The notes beneath the pieces are model-generated. The model did not search any database. It was given only the letters and a program-made list of their open reading frames with translations, and was not told the DNA's origin. A program made the translations under genes and the position numbers. A DNA stretch of 64,000 nucleotides from Lampris incognitus (Eukaryota > Chordata > Actinopteri > Lampriformes > Lampridae), in assembly GCF_029633865.1 (NCBI RefSeq), contig NC_079221.1:1844215-1908214 (forward strand). Direction: 5' to 3'. Positions 38,873 to 62,830 of this stretch are shown here, in pieces; position 1 is the first letter of the stretch, and each line of letters begins with the position of its first letter.

Positions 38873-40490
38873 GCTCGTGTAAAAGGCGGCATATGGTACA
38901 TTCACAGCGGTCACGCTCCCTGACAAGAGCAGCTTGAAGCCCGACGCCGTCACGTTTGCGGTCGTGCAAGCACCAAAGGCCACGCCATGGCTCCCTCCGC
39001 AATCCCCATCCTTCTCTTCCTCACTTTCACTCGACACACCACAAGACTGTGCCCCAACCACCACCACCCACCCTGAACCCACTGTCCCAAAACCACCCCG
39101 GGTCCTTGGCTGACATTCTGCGTCGCTCCTCCTCCTCCTCACTTCCTCATAAGGCCGAGCGTGTGGTCGGTGCACATCCCTGACCGACGGGTTGACTCCT
39201 AACAAGCACCATATTGTTTTTTTTAAGACGTCAATTTCTGCTGTGATCTTTATAAGAGAGAGCCTCTAGAAACCTCTTCTCCAGTTTGTTTGATTTCTTT
39301 TTTTCTTTTCAGGACAACAAGCACGAGTGTAGAGACAGTCTACTGCACAGGAAGGGGCCGACACCGGTTGTCTGGTGGGACAAGACGAAACACAACAACA
39401 AACCCTCTCGTCTTCACCTCTGCTGAGCTGTGAGGCGGAGGTGGCGGTCAGTTCACCGTTATCAAAAGGCCGCGGAAACGAAAGACCACTGAAAACGAGT
39501 ATTCCTGGGGCTTAAGAAAGAAGAGCATGCCGAGGCGAGCAATGAGACCGTGATGGCAGGTGAAGAAACGAAACAGGAAGAAAAGTGAAGCGTCAGACGT
39601 GGACTGAAGGACACATCTGGAAGGGACGTTATCCTTTGCGTTGGCACACACACAGGCTTGTTACCAAGACTCAGAACCATTTACTTTTGTGTTTCTTGGG
39701 GTGGGGGTGGGGGGGATGGGGGGGGTCTGTTTTGATTTCGCTGGCCTACAATAAGAACAAAAGAAGGGATACTACTTTAAACGGATGTCACGGCCCGAAT
39801 CGTTGGGTGAAACAAACACGAATCTAAAACGCTGAAGTGGCGCCCGCCGCCGTCCCGTCCGGGTGAAGACCCGGCGGTGCGAGCTCTGGGGTGTAACAGT
39901 ACACCGTCCCTACTCTGCATTAATACTGCTAAGGATGCTGAACTTCTGCAATATGAATATCGCCACCTGTTGTGAGAGAAAGTGTCCATTGTCACCCGCT
40001 CCCGCTCTAACCAGCACATCTACCACAATGCATCAACGCCCCGTCCCGAGTTAGTACGGCTCTTCGCCTGTCTGTCAGGCCTATGTTAGTCCAACTAAAG
40101 AGATAACGGTACGCAGGGCCACATATTAGTTCCTGTTTTCCTTCTTTTTTTTTTTTCTTCTTTTTTTTTTTACTGTGAAGACAACAGATGTCCAATTTTC
40201 TGCCATTTCCCACCCATCCTAATGATTTTTTTTTTTTACTTTTTTTTTTTTTACTTTTAAGTTGATTTCATCAGCTAGATTTCTCCCCTCTGTCTACCCT
40301 CGCAGGGCTGGCAGTGCACACTATGCCCTCAGCCTTTGGCTCACTCATTTCCCTCCAATGAAGTTCTTTGGTTTTGTTCCCGGTGCTGCTGGTCTGCCCT
40401 GCATGTCCCCTTGGCCTTCAATTGGATAGGTCTCTGTCCACTGGGAGGGCTACATTCAATGGCTGGTGCCCGCTGGAGCGGCCCCGCCGG
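38873..40490. other. Probable igf2bp2 3' UTR proximal part
   Basis: No ORF with family features. Long T-runs on the plus strand at 40144-40180 and 40215-40255 would be A-runs in the transcript. A (CA)n and CG-containing stretch is at 38035-38090, just outside. Confidence 0.4.
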
Positions 40491-52310
<11,820 letters not shown>

Positions 52311-52477
52311 TAGGGAGATAACAGGATAGATCCAGCAGAGGGTCATCAATGTGGCATGAGGAAGGTCAGTGTGGTGGGATGAACAGTTTGGAATGCAGAT
52401 AACTGTCCAGCTGGGAAAACTCCTGTAAGTACAGGCTTCACTTATAATACATTTGTGTGCACACACACATGCACATA

Positions 52478-52478
<1 letters not shown>

Positions 52479-52543
<65 letters not shown>
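52479..52543. repeat. (TA)n microsatellite at Rex3 3' junction
   Basis: About 32 TA dinucleotides directly next to the 3' end of Rex3 copy iii. Short TA/GATA strings also occur on the other side (53945-54000), so the LINE may have landed in a TA-rich site. Confidence 0.95.
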
Positions 52544-52546
<3 letters not shown>

Positions 52547-52548
<2 letters not shown>

Positions 52549-53928
52549 CTCATCTTCAGCCACTTCTCCGGGGTCGGGTCACGGTGGCAGCAAGCTTAGT
52601 AGGGCACTCCAGACATCCCTCTCCCCAGCAACGCCCTCCAGCTCCTCCTGGGGGATCCCAAGGCGTTCCCAGGCCAGATTGGACATGTAGTCCCTCCAGC
52701 GAGTTCTGGGTCTACCCCGGGGTCTCCTCCCAGTTGGCCGTGCCCGGTAAACCTCCAAAGGAAGGTGCCCAGGAGGCATCCTAATCAGATGCCCGAACCA
52801 CCTAAACTGGCTGTTTTTGATGCGAAGGAGCAGCGGCTCTACTCCGAGCTCCCTCCGGATGTCCGAGCTCCTCACCCTATCTCTAAGGCTGAGCCCAGAC
52901 ACCCTACGGAGGAAACTCATTTCAGCCGCTTGTATCCGTGATCTCACCCTTTCGGTCACTACCCAAAGCTCATGACCATAGGTGAGGATTGGAACGAAGA
53001 CTGACTGGTAAATTGAGAGCTTTGCCTTCTGGCTCAGCTCCTTCTTCACCACAACGGTCCGGTACAACGTCTGCATTACTGCTGATGCTGCACCAATCCA
53101 CCTGTCAATCTCCTGCTCCATCCTACCCTCACTCGTGAACAGGACCCCAAGATACTTGAACTCCTTCACTTAAGGCAACAACTCATCCCCAACCTGGAGG
53201 GAGCAATCCACCATTTTCCGGTAGAGAACCATGGCCTCAGACTTGGAGGTGCTGACTCTCATCCCGGCCATTTCACACTCGGCTGCAAACCGCCCCAGTG
53301 CTCACTGGAGGTCACGTTCTGATGAAGCCAACAAAACCACATCATCTGCGAAGAGCAGAGATACAATTCTGAGGTTCCCAAAGGGGACACACTCCTCACC
53401 TTGGCTGCGTCTTGAGATCCTGTCCATGAATATCACAAAACAGAATCGGAGACAAGGGACAACCTTGGCGGAGTCCAACACCCACCAAAAACATGTTTGA
53501 CTTTGTGCCAAGAATGCAGACATAGCTCTCAATTTGGTTATACAAGGACCGGATGGCTTGTAGCAACTGCCCCAGTACCCCATACTCCCGCAGTACCCCC
53601 CACAGAGTGCCCTGGGTACACGGTCGTAAGCCTTCTCCAAGTCCACAAAACACATGTAGACTGGCTGGTCAAACTCCCATGCCCCCCTCAGCACTTCCGC
53701 AAGGGTAAAGAGTTGGTCCGTTGTTCCACGACCAGGACGGAGTCTGCATTGTTCCTCCTGGATCCGAGGTTCGACAATCGGTCGGAGCCTCCTTTCCAGC
53801 ACCCTAAAGTAGACTTTCCCAGGGAGGCTGAGCAATGTGATGCCCCGATAACTGGAGCACACCCTCCGGTCCCCCTTTTTGAATATGGGAACCACCACCC
53901 CAGTCTGGTGGTGGTTCCCATATTCAAA
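52547..53928 (-). mobile_element. Rex3 (RTE-clade LINE), longest copy iii
   Basis: On the minus strand it encodes reverse transcriptase blocks: GVVVPIFKKGDRRVCSSYRG, RPGRGTTDQLFTLAEVLRG, CFVDLEKAYDRVPR (first catalytic Asp), then in a shifted frame VGLRQGCPLSPILF, then LLFADDVVLLAS, and the C-terminal GRRPRGRPRTRWRDYMSNL. Stops and a frameshift inactivate it. They are shared with copy ii. The start of the copy carries a hairpin (53878-53928). Confidence 0.92.
53878..53928. repeat. Perfect 22-bp inverted repeat at the 5' end of Rex3 copy iii
   Basis: Arms 53878-53899 and 53907-53928 are exact complements around a 7-base loop (ccagtct). The outer arm is a reversed copy of the adjoining Rex3 sequence. 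Confidence 0.93.
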
Positions 53929-54619
53929 CCACCACATATGTAATCTATCTATATATATATAGATAGATATATAGATATATACAGTTAGATATATAGATAT
54001 GCATGTGTGTGTGTGTGTGTGTGTGTTAGGCAGCAGAGTGTTGATGGCTTTGATGGTGGAGGGTCTTATTATTTGGGAACAGACATGAGGAACACTCTTG
54101 ATGTGTCATCTCTGCCTCTGCTTAGTGGGGACAGATGTGACACATGAGGGTGAAACTAATTTGTGGTTGGGTCTGAGTGGAGTCAGAGACGAGCGGATGA
54201 TTGTTGTGGTGTTGACTGTCGCAGTTCAAACTTGGCTAAATGGCGCTGTGGGGATTAGGACTGGATGCCATGATCATTGGTGGCGGCTGGGGTTACCAGG
54301 TCAGGGCATGCTGTAATCTGGAGGGGGAGTTTTATTGAGGAGGGCAAAATGTAGGTTTGGGCTGAGGTGTGGGGGCGGAGAGGGAGGAGCACTGTGTTGG
54401 GGTTGGACCAGCGTGGTTGATGGGTTTGCTGGGTGTTGGGCCTGCTTAAAAAGGATGCAATTACAGTGTGAAGTGACAATCTTCCGTAAAAGGCTTCATT
54501 TGGACTGCACGCTAAATCCCATTCCATTATGACTTCTTTCCTCATGTGATGTGTTTTTTACCGTTACGTAATGTTCTGTATGTTGGTTGGTAGCTGCTTA
54601 TCATTGTTTAGATAACTTC
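53929..54619. other. Intron or intergenic DNA, no recognised gene
   Basis: Short (TA), (GATA) and (GT) tracts at 53941-54025. The remaining ORFs have no family features. Confidence 0.4.
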
Positions 54620-55015
54620 TTTTTTTTTCTTTTTTTTCTCCACTTTTTCTCCCCAATTGTATTTGGTCAATTACCCCACTCTTCTGAGCCATCCCAGTCT
54701 CTGCTCCACCCCCTCGGCCGATCCGGGGAGGGCTGCAGATTCTTTTCAGCTGACAGTGGGGAGTTTCACCAGGGGGATGTAGTGTGTGGGAGGATCACGC
54801 TATTCCCCCCAGTTCCCCTCCCCCCAAACAGGCGCCCCGCCCGACCAGAGGAGGAGCTAGTGCAATGATCAGGACCCACATCCGGCTTCCCACCCACAGA
54901 CACAACCAACTGTGTCTGTAGGGACGCCCGACCAAGCCGGGGGTAACATGGGGATTCGAACCTGCGATCCCTGTCTTGGTAGACTATGGAATAGACCATT
55001 ATGCTACCAGGACGC
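54620..55015 (-). mobile_element. SINE family 2, copy D
   Basis: The minus-strand head is near 54985-55015 and the T-rich tail at 54620-54650. It lacks about 40 bases after the tail that copies A, C and E carry (around cacatgcctcctcccatac). Confidence 0.85.
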
Positions 55016-55887
55016 ATCATTGTAGTTTAGATGAAGTTTTTTTTTTTTTAGTGATCCCATTAAATGCCATGTGCGTGACACTGTGTCCCCGTCTCTTGTG
55101 ACGGGATCTGTGTATGTGCTGGATGAAGCAGGTGTACTGTGACAGCACAATAGCTTATAAAAAGGTGTGGTAAGTCCTTCATGAACAGACATGATGAGGC
55201 TCCATTGTATTAAAACGTTGTTTGTTGTTAGCCATTTATAAAGGTGCGTAGGAGCATTTTCCCACATTCCTTATGTGACACAGACTGGGTTTCTTTGAAG
55301 GAACACAGGAAAATATCTCTTTAACTCTGACTTGAGCCACTTATATAGGAGGTCCCAGATCAGAATGGGAAAATCAAAATGTTTGTGGATTTCATCAGAC
55401 TCTTCAAGGCTTAGAGGAATGTCACGACTCTGTCTTGCAAAAATTAATGCGGAGTTCAGTGGCTTGACCAGACTAGACCAGAAAAAACTCACTGATTCAG
55501 TATCTATTTGGGGAGATGCCTCCATTAAAGCTAAACTCAAATGCACGTTGCAATCCATCTGCGTTTGAAAAAAATGCTGGTGCAACTGCTGAGCGTGGCT
55601 AAAAAAAGTTATTTTTGTTCATTTGTGCACACAAGTTGTTTCAGAACATGGGTCTGTTCACATTAGTGAGACCTGTGTTCAGGTAGAGTAGAGGGATGGT
55701 TTGATCCGTACTCCTGGTCTAAATTTGAAGTGGCTTTTTAGCCGTCTGTTTATTTGAGCAGAAGTGCAGAATTTGAGCAGGATAAGCGGTTTGGATAATG
55801 GACGGATGGATGCTAGAATTTTAACCAGCGATACTTCCTATAGCAGGTCTGTGGAGCCAAGTGACTTCACCAGGGCTGTACGCTAAC
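55016..55887. other. Intron or intergenic DNA with one unidentified ORF
   Basis: The minus-strand ORF 55271-55585 (about 100 codons) has ordinary composition, and reads DTESVSFFWSSLVKPLNSAL and later LYKWLKSELKRYF. I do not recognise it. It may be an internal piece of a transposon or retrogene. No splice sites or partner exons were found. Confidence 0.3.
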
Positions 55888-56338
55888 TTTTCTCTCTTTT
55901 TTTTGGATTTTTTTCCCTTTTTTTCTCCCAAATTGTATCCGGCCAATTACCCCCCTCCGAGCCGTCCCGGTCTCTGCTCCACCCCCTCTGCTGATCCGGG
56001 AAGGGCTGCAGACTACCACATGCCTCCTCCCATACATGTGGAGTCACCAGTTGCTTCTTTTCATCTGACAGTGAGGAGTTTCACCAGGGGGACGTAGCGT
56101 GTGGGAGGATCACACTATTCCCCCCAGTTCCCCCTCCCCCCGAACAGGCGCCCTGACCGACCAGAGGAGGCACTAGTGCAGCGACCAGGACACATACCCA
56201 CATCCAGCTTCCCACCCGCAGACACGGCCAATTGTACCTGTAGGGAGGCCCGACCAAGCCGGAGGTAACACGGGGATTCAAACCGGCGATCCCCATGTTG
56301 GTAGGCAACGGAATAGACCACCACCCCACCCGGACACC
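55888..56338 (-). mobile_element. SINE family 2, copy E
   Basis: Full body with minus-strand head near 56300-56338 (B-box ggtttgaatcc variant on the minus strand reads from 56280) and T-rich tail at 55893-55925. Confidence 0.85.
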
Positions 56339-56430
56339 ACGTTAACTTTTTTTGCACATAGCACTGGTGCTACAGAGGTTTATGGTTTTGTAGCATGAGT
56401 ATAAAACATCTGTTCTCATCTCTACAAACA

Positions 56431-59400
56431 CTCACAAGCAGGGCTCAAAATTAACGATGTCCCGATGTCTCGGGGACCATAAAAAATCCTACTGGGACAC
56501 AAATATATTTTGTCTGGGACAATTCTGGGACAGTGAAAAAAAAAAGTCAAAGTAAACTTCGAAATAGGTGTTATTTGCAAAGTCATTAATTATGAGTATC
56601 TAGACGTTACTTTGTCGTTTGAATAATTTAATAAAAACGTGTGAACGAGGAAACTACAGAAGGCTTACGTTCTTGCGGCACCTCACGATAGGGCAGTCAA
56701 TCGCCTGCTCGTGCAAATCATAGAATACATTCTACGTCATCCACCCTGCCAGTGGCTGCTGCTTGACTCGCGCCAATGCAGTGTTCATAGAGCCAGAGCG
56801 ATAGACCATCATCAATATTCATAGAGCCAGAGCGATGGACCATCATCAACGTTCATAGAGCCAGAGCGATGGACCATCATCAACGTTCATAGAGCCAGAG
56901 CGATAGACCATCATCAACGTTCATAGAGCCAGAGCGATAGACCATCATCAACGTTCATAGAGCCAGAGCGATAGACCATCATCAACGTTCATAGAGCCAG
57001 AGCGATAGACCATCATCAACGTTCATAGAGCCAGAGCGATAGACCATCATCAGCGTTCATAGAGCCAGAGCGATAGACCATCATCAGCGTTCATAGAGCC
57101 AGAGCGATAGACCATCATCAACGTTCATAGAGCCAGAGCGATAGACCATCATCAACGTTCATAGAGCCAGAGCGATAGACCATCATCAACGTTCATAGAG
57201 CCAGAGCGATAGACCATCATCAACGTTCATAGAGCCAGAGCGATAGACCATCATCAACGTTCATAGAGCCAGAGCGATAGACCATCATCAACGTTCATAG
57301 AGCCAGAGCGATAGACCATCATCAGCGTTCATAGAGCCAGAGCGATAGACCATCATCAGCGTTCATAGAGCCAGAGCGATAGACCATCATCAGCGTTCAT
57401 AGAGCCAGAGCGATAGACCATCATCAACGTTCATAGAGCCAGAGCGATAGACCATCATCAACGTTCATAGAGCCAGAGCGATAGACCATCATCAACGTTC
57501 ATAGAGCCAGAGCGATAGACCATCATCAACGTTCATAGAGCCAGAGCGATAGACCATCATCAACGTTCATAGAGCCAGAGCGATAGACCATCATCAACGT
57601 TCATAGAGCCAGAGCGATAGACCATCATCAGCGTTCATAGAGCCAGAGCGATAGACCATCATCAGCGTTCATAGAGCCAGAGCGATAGACCATCATCAAC
57701 GTTCATAGAGCCAGAGCGATAGACCATCATCAGCGTTCATAGAGCCAGAGCGATAGACCATCATCAACGTTCATAGAGCCAGAGCGATAGACCATCATCA
57801 ACGTTCATAGAGCCAGAGCGATAGACCATCATCAACGTTCATAGAGCCAGAGCGATAGACCATCATCAACGTTCATAGAGCCAGAGCGATAGACCATCAT
57901 CAACGTTCATAGAGCCAGAGCGATAGACCATCATCAACGTTCATAGAGCCAGAGCGATAGACCATCATCAACGTTCATAGAGCCAGAGCGATAGACCATC
58001 ATCAACGTTCATAGAGCCAGAGCGATAGACCATCATCAACGTTCATAGAGCCAGAGCGATAGACCATCATCAACGTTCATAGAGCCAGAGCGATAGACCA
58101 TCATCAACGTTCATAGAGCCAGAGCGATAGACCATCATCAACATTCATAGAGCCAGAGCGATAGACCATCATCAACGTTCATAGAGCCAGAGCGATAGAC
58201 CATCATCAACGTTCATAGAGCCAGAGCGATAGACCATCATCAACGTTCATAGAGCCAGAGCGATAGACCATCATCAACGTTCATAGAGCCAGAGCGATAG
58301 ACCATCATCAACGTTCATAGAGCCAGAGCGATAGACCATCATCAACGTTCATAGAGCCAGAGCGATAGACCATCATCAACGTTCATAGAGCCAGAGCGAT
58401 AGACCATCATCAGCGTTCATAGAGCCAGAGCGATAGACCATCATCAGCGTTCATAGAGCCAGAGCGATAGACCATCATCAGCGTTCATAGAGCCAGAGCG
58501 ATAGACCATCATCAACGTTCATAGAGCCAGAGCGATAGACCATCATCAACGTTCATAGAGCCAGAGCGATAGACCATCATCAACGTTCATAGAGCCAGAG
58601 CGATAGACCATCATCAACGTTCATAGAGCCAGAGCGATAGACCATCATCAACGTTCATAGAGCCAGAGCGATAGACCATCATCAACGTTCATAGAGCCAG
58701 AGCGATAGACCATCATCAGCGTTCATAGAGCCAGAGCGATAGACCATCATCAGCGTTCATAGAGCCAGAGCGATAGACCATCATCAACGTTCATAGAGCC
58801 AGAGCGATAGACCATCATCAGCGTTCATAGAGCCAGAGCGATAGACCATCATCAACGTTCATAGAGCCAGAGCGATAGACCATCATCAACGTTCATAGAG
58901 CCAGAGCGATAGACCATCATCAACGTTCATAGAGCCAGAGCGATAGACCATCATCAACGTTCATAGAGCCAGAGCGATAGACCATCATCAACGTTCATAG
59001 AGCCAGAGCGATAGACCATCATCAACGTTCATAGAGCCAGAGCGATAGACCATCATCAACGTTCATAGAGCCAGAGCGATAGACCATCATCAACGTTCAT
59101 AGAGCCAGAGCGATAGACCATCATCAACGTTCATAGAGCCAGAGCGATAGACCATCATCAACGTTCATAGAGCCAGAGCGATAGACCATCATCAACGTTC
59201 ATAGAGCCAGAGCGATAGACCATCATCAACGTTCATAGAGCCAGAGCGATAGACCATCATCAACGTTCATAGAGCCAGAGCGATAGACCATCATCAACGT
59301 TCATAGAGCCAGAGCGATAGACCATCATCAACGTTCATAGAGCCAGAGCGATAGACCATCATCAACGTTCATAGAGCCAGAGCGATAGACCATCATCAAC

Positions 59401-59853
59401 GTTCATAGAGCCAGAGCGATAGACCATCATCAACGTTCATAGAGCCAGAGCGATAGACCATCATCAACGTTCATAGAGCCAGAGCGATAGACCATCATCA
59501 ACGACAGTTAAAAGAAGAAGAAGAAAGAAATGCTGAGGTGGTTGAATAAACAGCCCCCTGATGCAAGCCCTAATACTGCCGACTCCCGAAACGACTGCCG
59601 ACTCCCGAAACTAATATTCATATGTTTAATAAAAGAACAAGTATTTTAAACTTATATGGTGGACCAGAGTCCATGGTGTGATGATTAAGTGACAAAAAAG
59701 GATCAAATTATATGTATTCTGCATAATTGGGGGGGCGACGACAAGAATTAAAATTTGGGACACTGTTGGTTATATCCGAGACAATACAAAGTAGAATTCG
59801 GGACAGTTGTGGGACACTGAGGAAAAAAGTTAATTTCGAGCCCTGCCCACAAG
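56431..59853. mobile_element. hAT-like element carrying an 80-copy minisatellite
   Basis: Ends are cagggctcaaaattaac (56439) and, inverted, cagggctcgaaattaac (59845), the kind of terminal repeat known for fish hAT elements. Flanks ctcacaag (56431-56438) and cccacaag (59846-59853) look like an 8-bp target-site duplication with one difference, the length expected for hAT. The inner flanks repeat gggaca motifs on both sides. No transposase ORF survives. A Lys-rich stretch near 59507-59545 may be a remnant. The interior is mostly the 34-bp array. Confidence 0.78.
56782..59503. repeat. 80-copy, 34-bp minisatellite
   Basis: Unit cgttcatagagccagagcga followed by tagaccatcatcaa. The spacing is exactly 34 bp over 80 units with no indels. 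Variation is almost limited to one site (aacg or agcg) plus tattc or gatgg in the first few units and one at 58141. No spacers separate the units, so this is not a CRISPR-like array. Confidence 0.97.
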
Positions 59854-60312
59854 TAGGGCAGTTCATCAGGTACGCGACTGGCAAAACACATCAATGTTGC
59901 ATACAGGGCACACAAACTCCAAACCTCAACAAGAAATGTTTACAGACAAATATTTTCTTCATTTGCCCATAGTGGTCAACTGCAGGGACACAACAGCTGG
60001 ATACAAAACATCAGTGTTGCGCTTCAAATGAGTAGTGCACATCTCCGTAAATATGATGTGTGCGTGTGTGCGCGTGTCACAGATTTGGCAATTGTTGTGT
60101 TCAACGCATTAATGCAATATTACTATTGAACTACAGGAAGTTTACAATATGCAAGGATGTATGTGGTTACTGCTTCCGGGGTAATGCTACCGTGTTGGGA
60201 TGATTCCCTGCTGAATAAAATGTTTCTAGCACTCGGGTCTAACGCCATTATTCCTGACAAATGAACATAACAAAATTGGCAAAGAGATCCCTGGTGGCGT
60301 AAATGTCTTTTC
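59854..60312. other. Flank of the gypsy element, possibly including LTR sequence
   Basis: No gene. The part from about 60130 to 60270 has an aataaa (60215) near its end and precedes the gag-like ORF, which would fit a decayed 5' LTR. No second copy is in the window to confirm it. Confidence 0.3.
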
Positions 60313-60318
60313 GTGAAG

Positions 60319-60898
60319 ATGACGACTGCAAATGTGCCTCTTCTGAATTTTTTCCTCTCGTGTCCCGGTGAGCCTGTGGTACCATTTAAAACATGGCTTC
60401 AACTCGTCAAGAATTATTTACTGGTCATCAACGCGACTGGAGATGCTTGGCTCGTTGGCAGAAACAGAGCTGTCCTGCAACACTGCCTCGGTACGGAGGG
60501 ACAAAGGATCTTCTATTCACTTCCCAACACAGGTGCTACTTACGATACTGCTGTGATGCTTCGAAGACATAGTTGACTCCAATGGCTTGTGTAGCAGCAG
60601 AATGTCATGCTTTCCATGAACGACCCAAAACACCACACCAGACAATTCTACACTACATGGCAGCCCTTCGTGAACTTGTAACGCGATTTTGGAGAATGTA
60701 CAGACGAACTGATACGTGACCAGCTCACAGAAAATGTGTGCAACCCACGAATACATGAGAGACTGTTGTTAGAGCCCAAAGTTACACTTGAGAGAGCTTT
60801 GACTTTGGCAACTCCTATTGAATCTACTGCAGATCAAGTAAAGGCCACTACAGACACCAGTGCAGCTCCAGGACAGGCTGTGCACCTTACATACAAAT
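60319..60898 (+). pseudogene. gag-like region
   Basis: It starts at an ATG in the first frame (protein starts MTTANVPLLNFFLS, with FKTWLQLVKNYLLV), breaks near 60574 and continues in another frame with ELIRDQLTENVCN and ERLLLEPKVTLERALTLA, which is typical of gypsy capsid ends. Confidence 0.75.
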
Positions 60899-61002
60899 GA
60901 AAAGGGAGAGGGAAACAGGCAAATGCTGCCAGTACCACTGCTCCTGTTCACCACGGGCGGAGAAAAACCTGTTACTGTTGTTGCCCTACAGCAACAGCAA
61001 CA

Positions 61003-61044
61003 TGCAGACAATGTAAAAAGACTGGTCACTTTTCGAAAGTGTGT
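61003..61044 (+). pseudogene. CCHC zinc knuckle of gag
   Basis: The reading CRQCKKTGHFSKVC fits CX2CX4HX4C exactly. This is the nucleocapsid motif that binds RNA in this class. Confidence 0.85.
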
Positions 61045-61203
61045 CGCTCCAAACAGTCCCGCACGTGAGAAGAGCATGAGGCTGAAATGCCAGAATTCAC
61101 AGTACTATACACAGAACATGCTCATGCTGCATGTGCAACCAATAAAATCAAATCTACTGCAGAGATCGCAGATCTAGACTCACAAGCCTGCACGGTGGAC
61201 CTA

Positions 61204-61480
61204 GTTGGTGACACAGGATCATCTATCTCCATCCTGCCTCATAGCATCTAACGCGCGCCATTTCAGGCAAATTCCCCTGGTGCAGCCCAAAGTCAGGCTT
61301 TAGACTTACTCTAAAACACACATCCCTGTCCTTGGATGCTTGTCCGCGAATGTGTCTCTGCACGGCCACACAGCTCTGGGTACCTTCTTCATTGTGGACA
61401 ATGGGACTCCGCTGTTGGGGAGGGACCTAATTACAGTACTACAAGTACGTATGTACACAACAGGGTAATGCCTCCTGACA
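61204..61480 (+). pseudogene. Aspartic protease region
   Basis: VGDTGSSISILP contains the catalytic DTG (Asp codon at 61210-61212). A later LLGRDL-like motif is at about 61416. A stop lies shortly after the active site. Confidence 0.75.
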
Positions 61481-61559
61481 CTACCTCTGCTCTTCTCCTC
61501 CTGCACCAGTGCTAGAGCGTGCTGCTACACCAACTGCTACCTGTGGCTGTGCAAAGAAC

Positions 61560-62210
61560 TTTGTCCATTGTGTGAAAATTGACGATGCCATCCTACCAGT
61601 GCGCCAAAAACTCTGTCGTCTGCCATTGTCTGTCAGAAAAACAGTGTCAGGGGAACTGAGTCGTCTGGTCGCAGCTGAAATAATTGAACGCACTGATGCT
61701 TCAGCTTGGGCGTCACCAATTGCTGTCACACAGAAAAAGTCAGGCAAAATCCATATGTGCATTGATCTGCGTTAGCCCAATAAAGCAGTCACTGTGGATG
61801 CCTTTCCATTGCCCCATATGGATAAACTACTGTCTCCCGTCAAAGGTGCAACTGTCTTCTCTACAATTGACCTGACCAGCGCCTACTACGAAGTGTCTAT
61901 GTACGAAAACAGCCACAACCTAACAGCATTCATCACTCATAATGGACGGTTCCATTTCTGCCGTGTACCATATGGGCTGGCTTCAGCACCTGCTGCATTC
62001 AGATGATGATGATGAGCATCATTCTTGCTGACCTACCAGGGGTAGAGAACGACTTGGATGACATTATAATCCATGGCCGTGACATGCCTACTCACCACAA
62101 GACCCTTAAAGCTGTCTTACACTATCTGAAATCTGCCAGCCAGCAGCTAAATGAAGAGAAGTACCATTTCCACCAGCCTAGCCTGCCTTTTCTAGGGCAT
62201 ATTGTCTCAG
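61560..62210 (+). pseudogene. Reverse transcriptase region
   Basis: Motifs in order: SGKIHMCIDLR, FSTIDLTSAYYEV (first Asp), RVPYGLASAPAAF, then LDDIIIHG at the place of the YxDD box, where the Tyr region is altered. A stop at 61773 and a frame change at about 62003 interrupt it. Confidence 0.85.
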
Positions 62211-62379
62211 CTGATCACCCCCTTCCTGACACAGTACGCATACAGGCCATTGCCAATGCCCCTGCATCAACTAATTCTTCTACTCTGTGCTCCTTCTTCA
62301 GACTGCTTTCATGGTGGACCAAGTTCCTGCCAAACCATGCTAACTTGTGGAACCTATGCGAGCATGACTGAGACTGACC

Positions 62380-62830
62380 GACAGTGCCTTCCAGTGGACA
62401 GATGAAGCACGGGCTAGGTTTGAAGTGGTAAAGAAAATGCTGGTGGATAGCCAGGCCTTAGCATTGTTTGACCCCACACTGCACACCATAGTGTCCACGG
62501 ATGCATTGGACTATGGTTTAGGTGGCGTATTGTCATAAGTGGGCCCAGACAAGGTTGAAAAGACTGTGGCATTCGCATCTCAAACCCTCTCAGCTGCTGA
62601 GCATAAATACGCTACAGTAGAAAAAGAGGCCCTAGCTTGCTGAAAGGTCGCATACTTATCTGTAGGGCCACTGCTTCACCCTTACGGATGGATCACCAGG
62701 TACTGACAACCATGCTGACCACAAAGAGCGTTGGGCGTGCTGGTCTATACATGTCAAGATGGTCTGCTCATCTCACATCCTTCAAATATGACATCATCTA
62801 CCGTCCAGGTTCTGAAAATACTCCAGCTGA
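62380..62830 (+). pseudogene. RNase H region
   Basis: LFDPTLHTIVSTDALDYGLG and AFASQTLSAAEHKYATVEKE are recognisable gypsy RNase H blocks. In-frame stops follow GGVLS and EALAC. Confidence 0.8.

Larger units (their letters stand above)
32830..40490 (-). other. igf2bp2: Probable long 3' UTR of igf2bp2
   Basis: There is no coding gene I can recognise in these 7.6 kb. On the minus strand they follow the igf2bp2 stop, and a canonical AATAAA on that strand is at 32852-32857. The stretch holds two minisatellites, a CAG/CTG tract and A/T-rich parts. Another minus-strand AATAAA at 37619-37624 could give a 3' UTR of about 2.9 kb instead. Human LIPH and SENP2, which lie between these genes, are not seen here. 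Confidence 0.45.

Noticed and set aside
38023-39205. Pro-, Gly- or Ala-rich ORFs up to 321 codons
   Set aside because: Products of the 9-bp GC-rich array; all frames are open and composition is repetitive.
55271-55585. About 100-codon minus-strand ORF of normal composition
   Set aside because: Not recognised, no partner exons, and surrounded by SINEs. It is not part of igf2bp2 KH1 or the RRMs as far as I can read.
56782-59503. Regular 34-bp repeats considered as a CRISPR-like array
   Set aside because: Units are directly adjacent without spacers, and the context is eukaryotic and transposon-derived.
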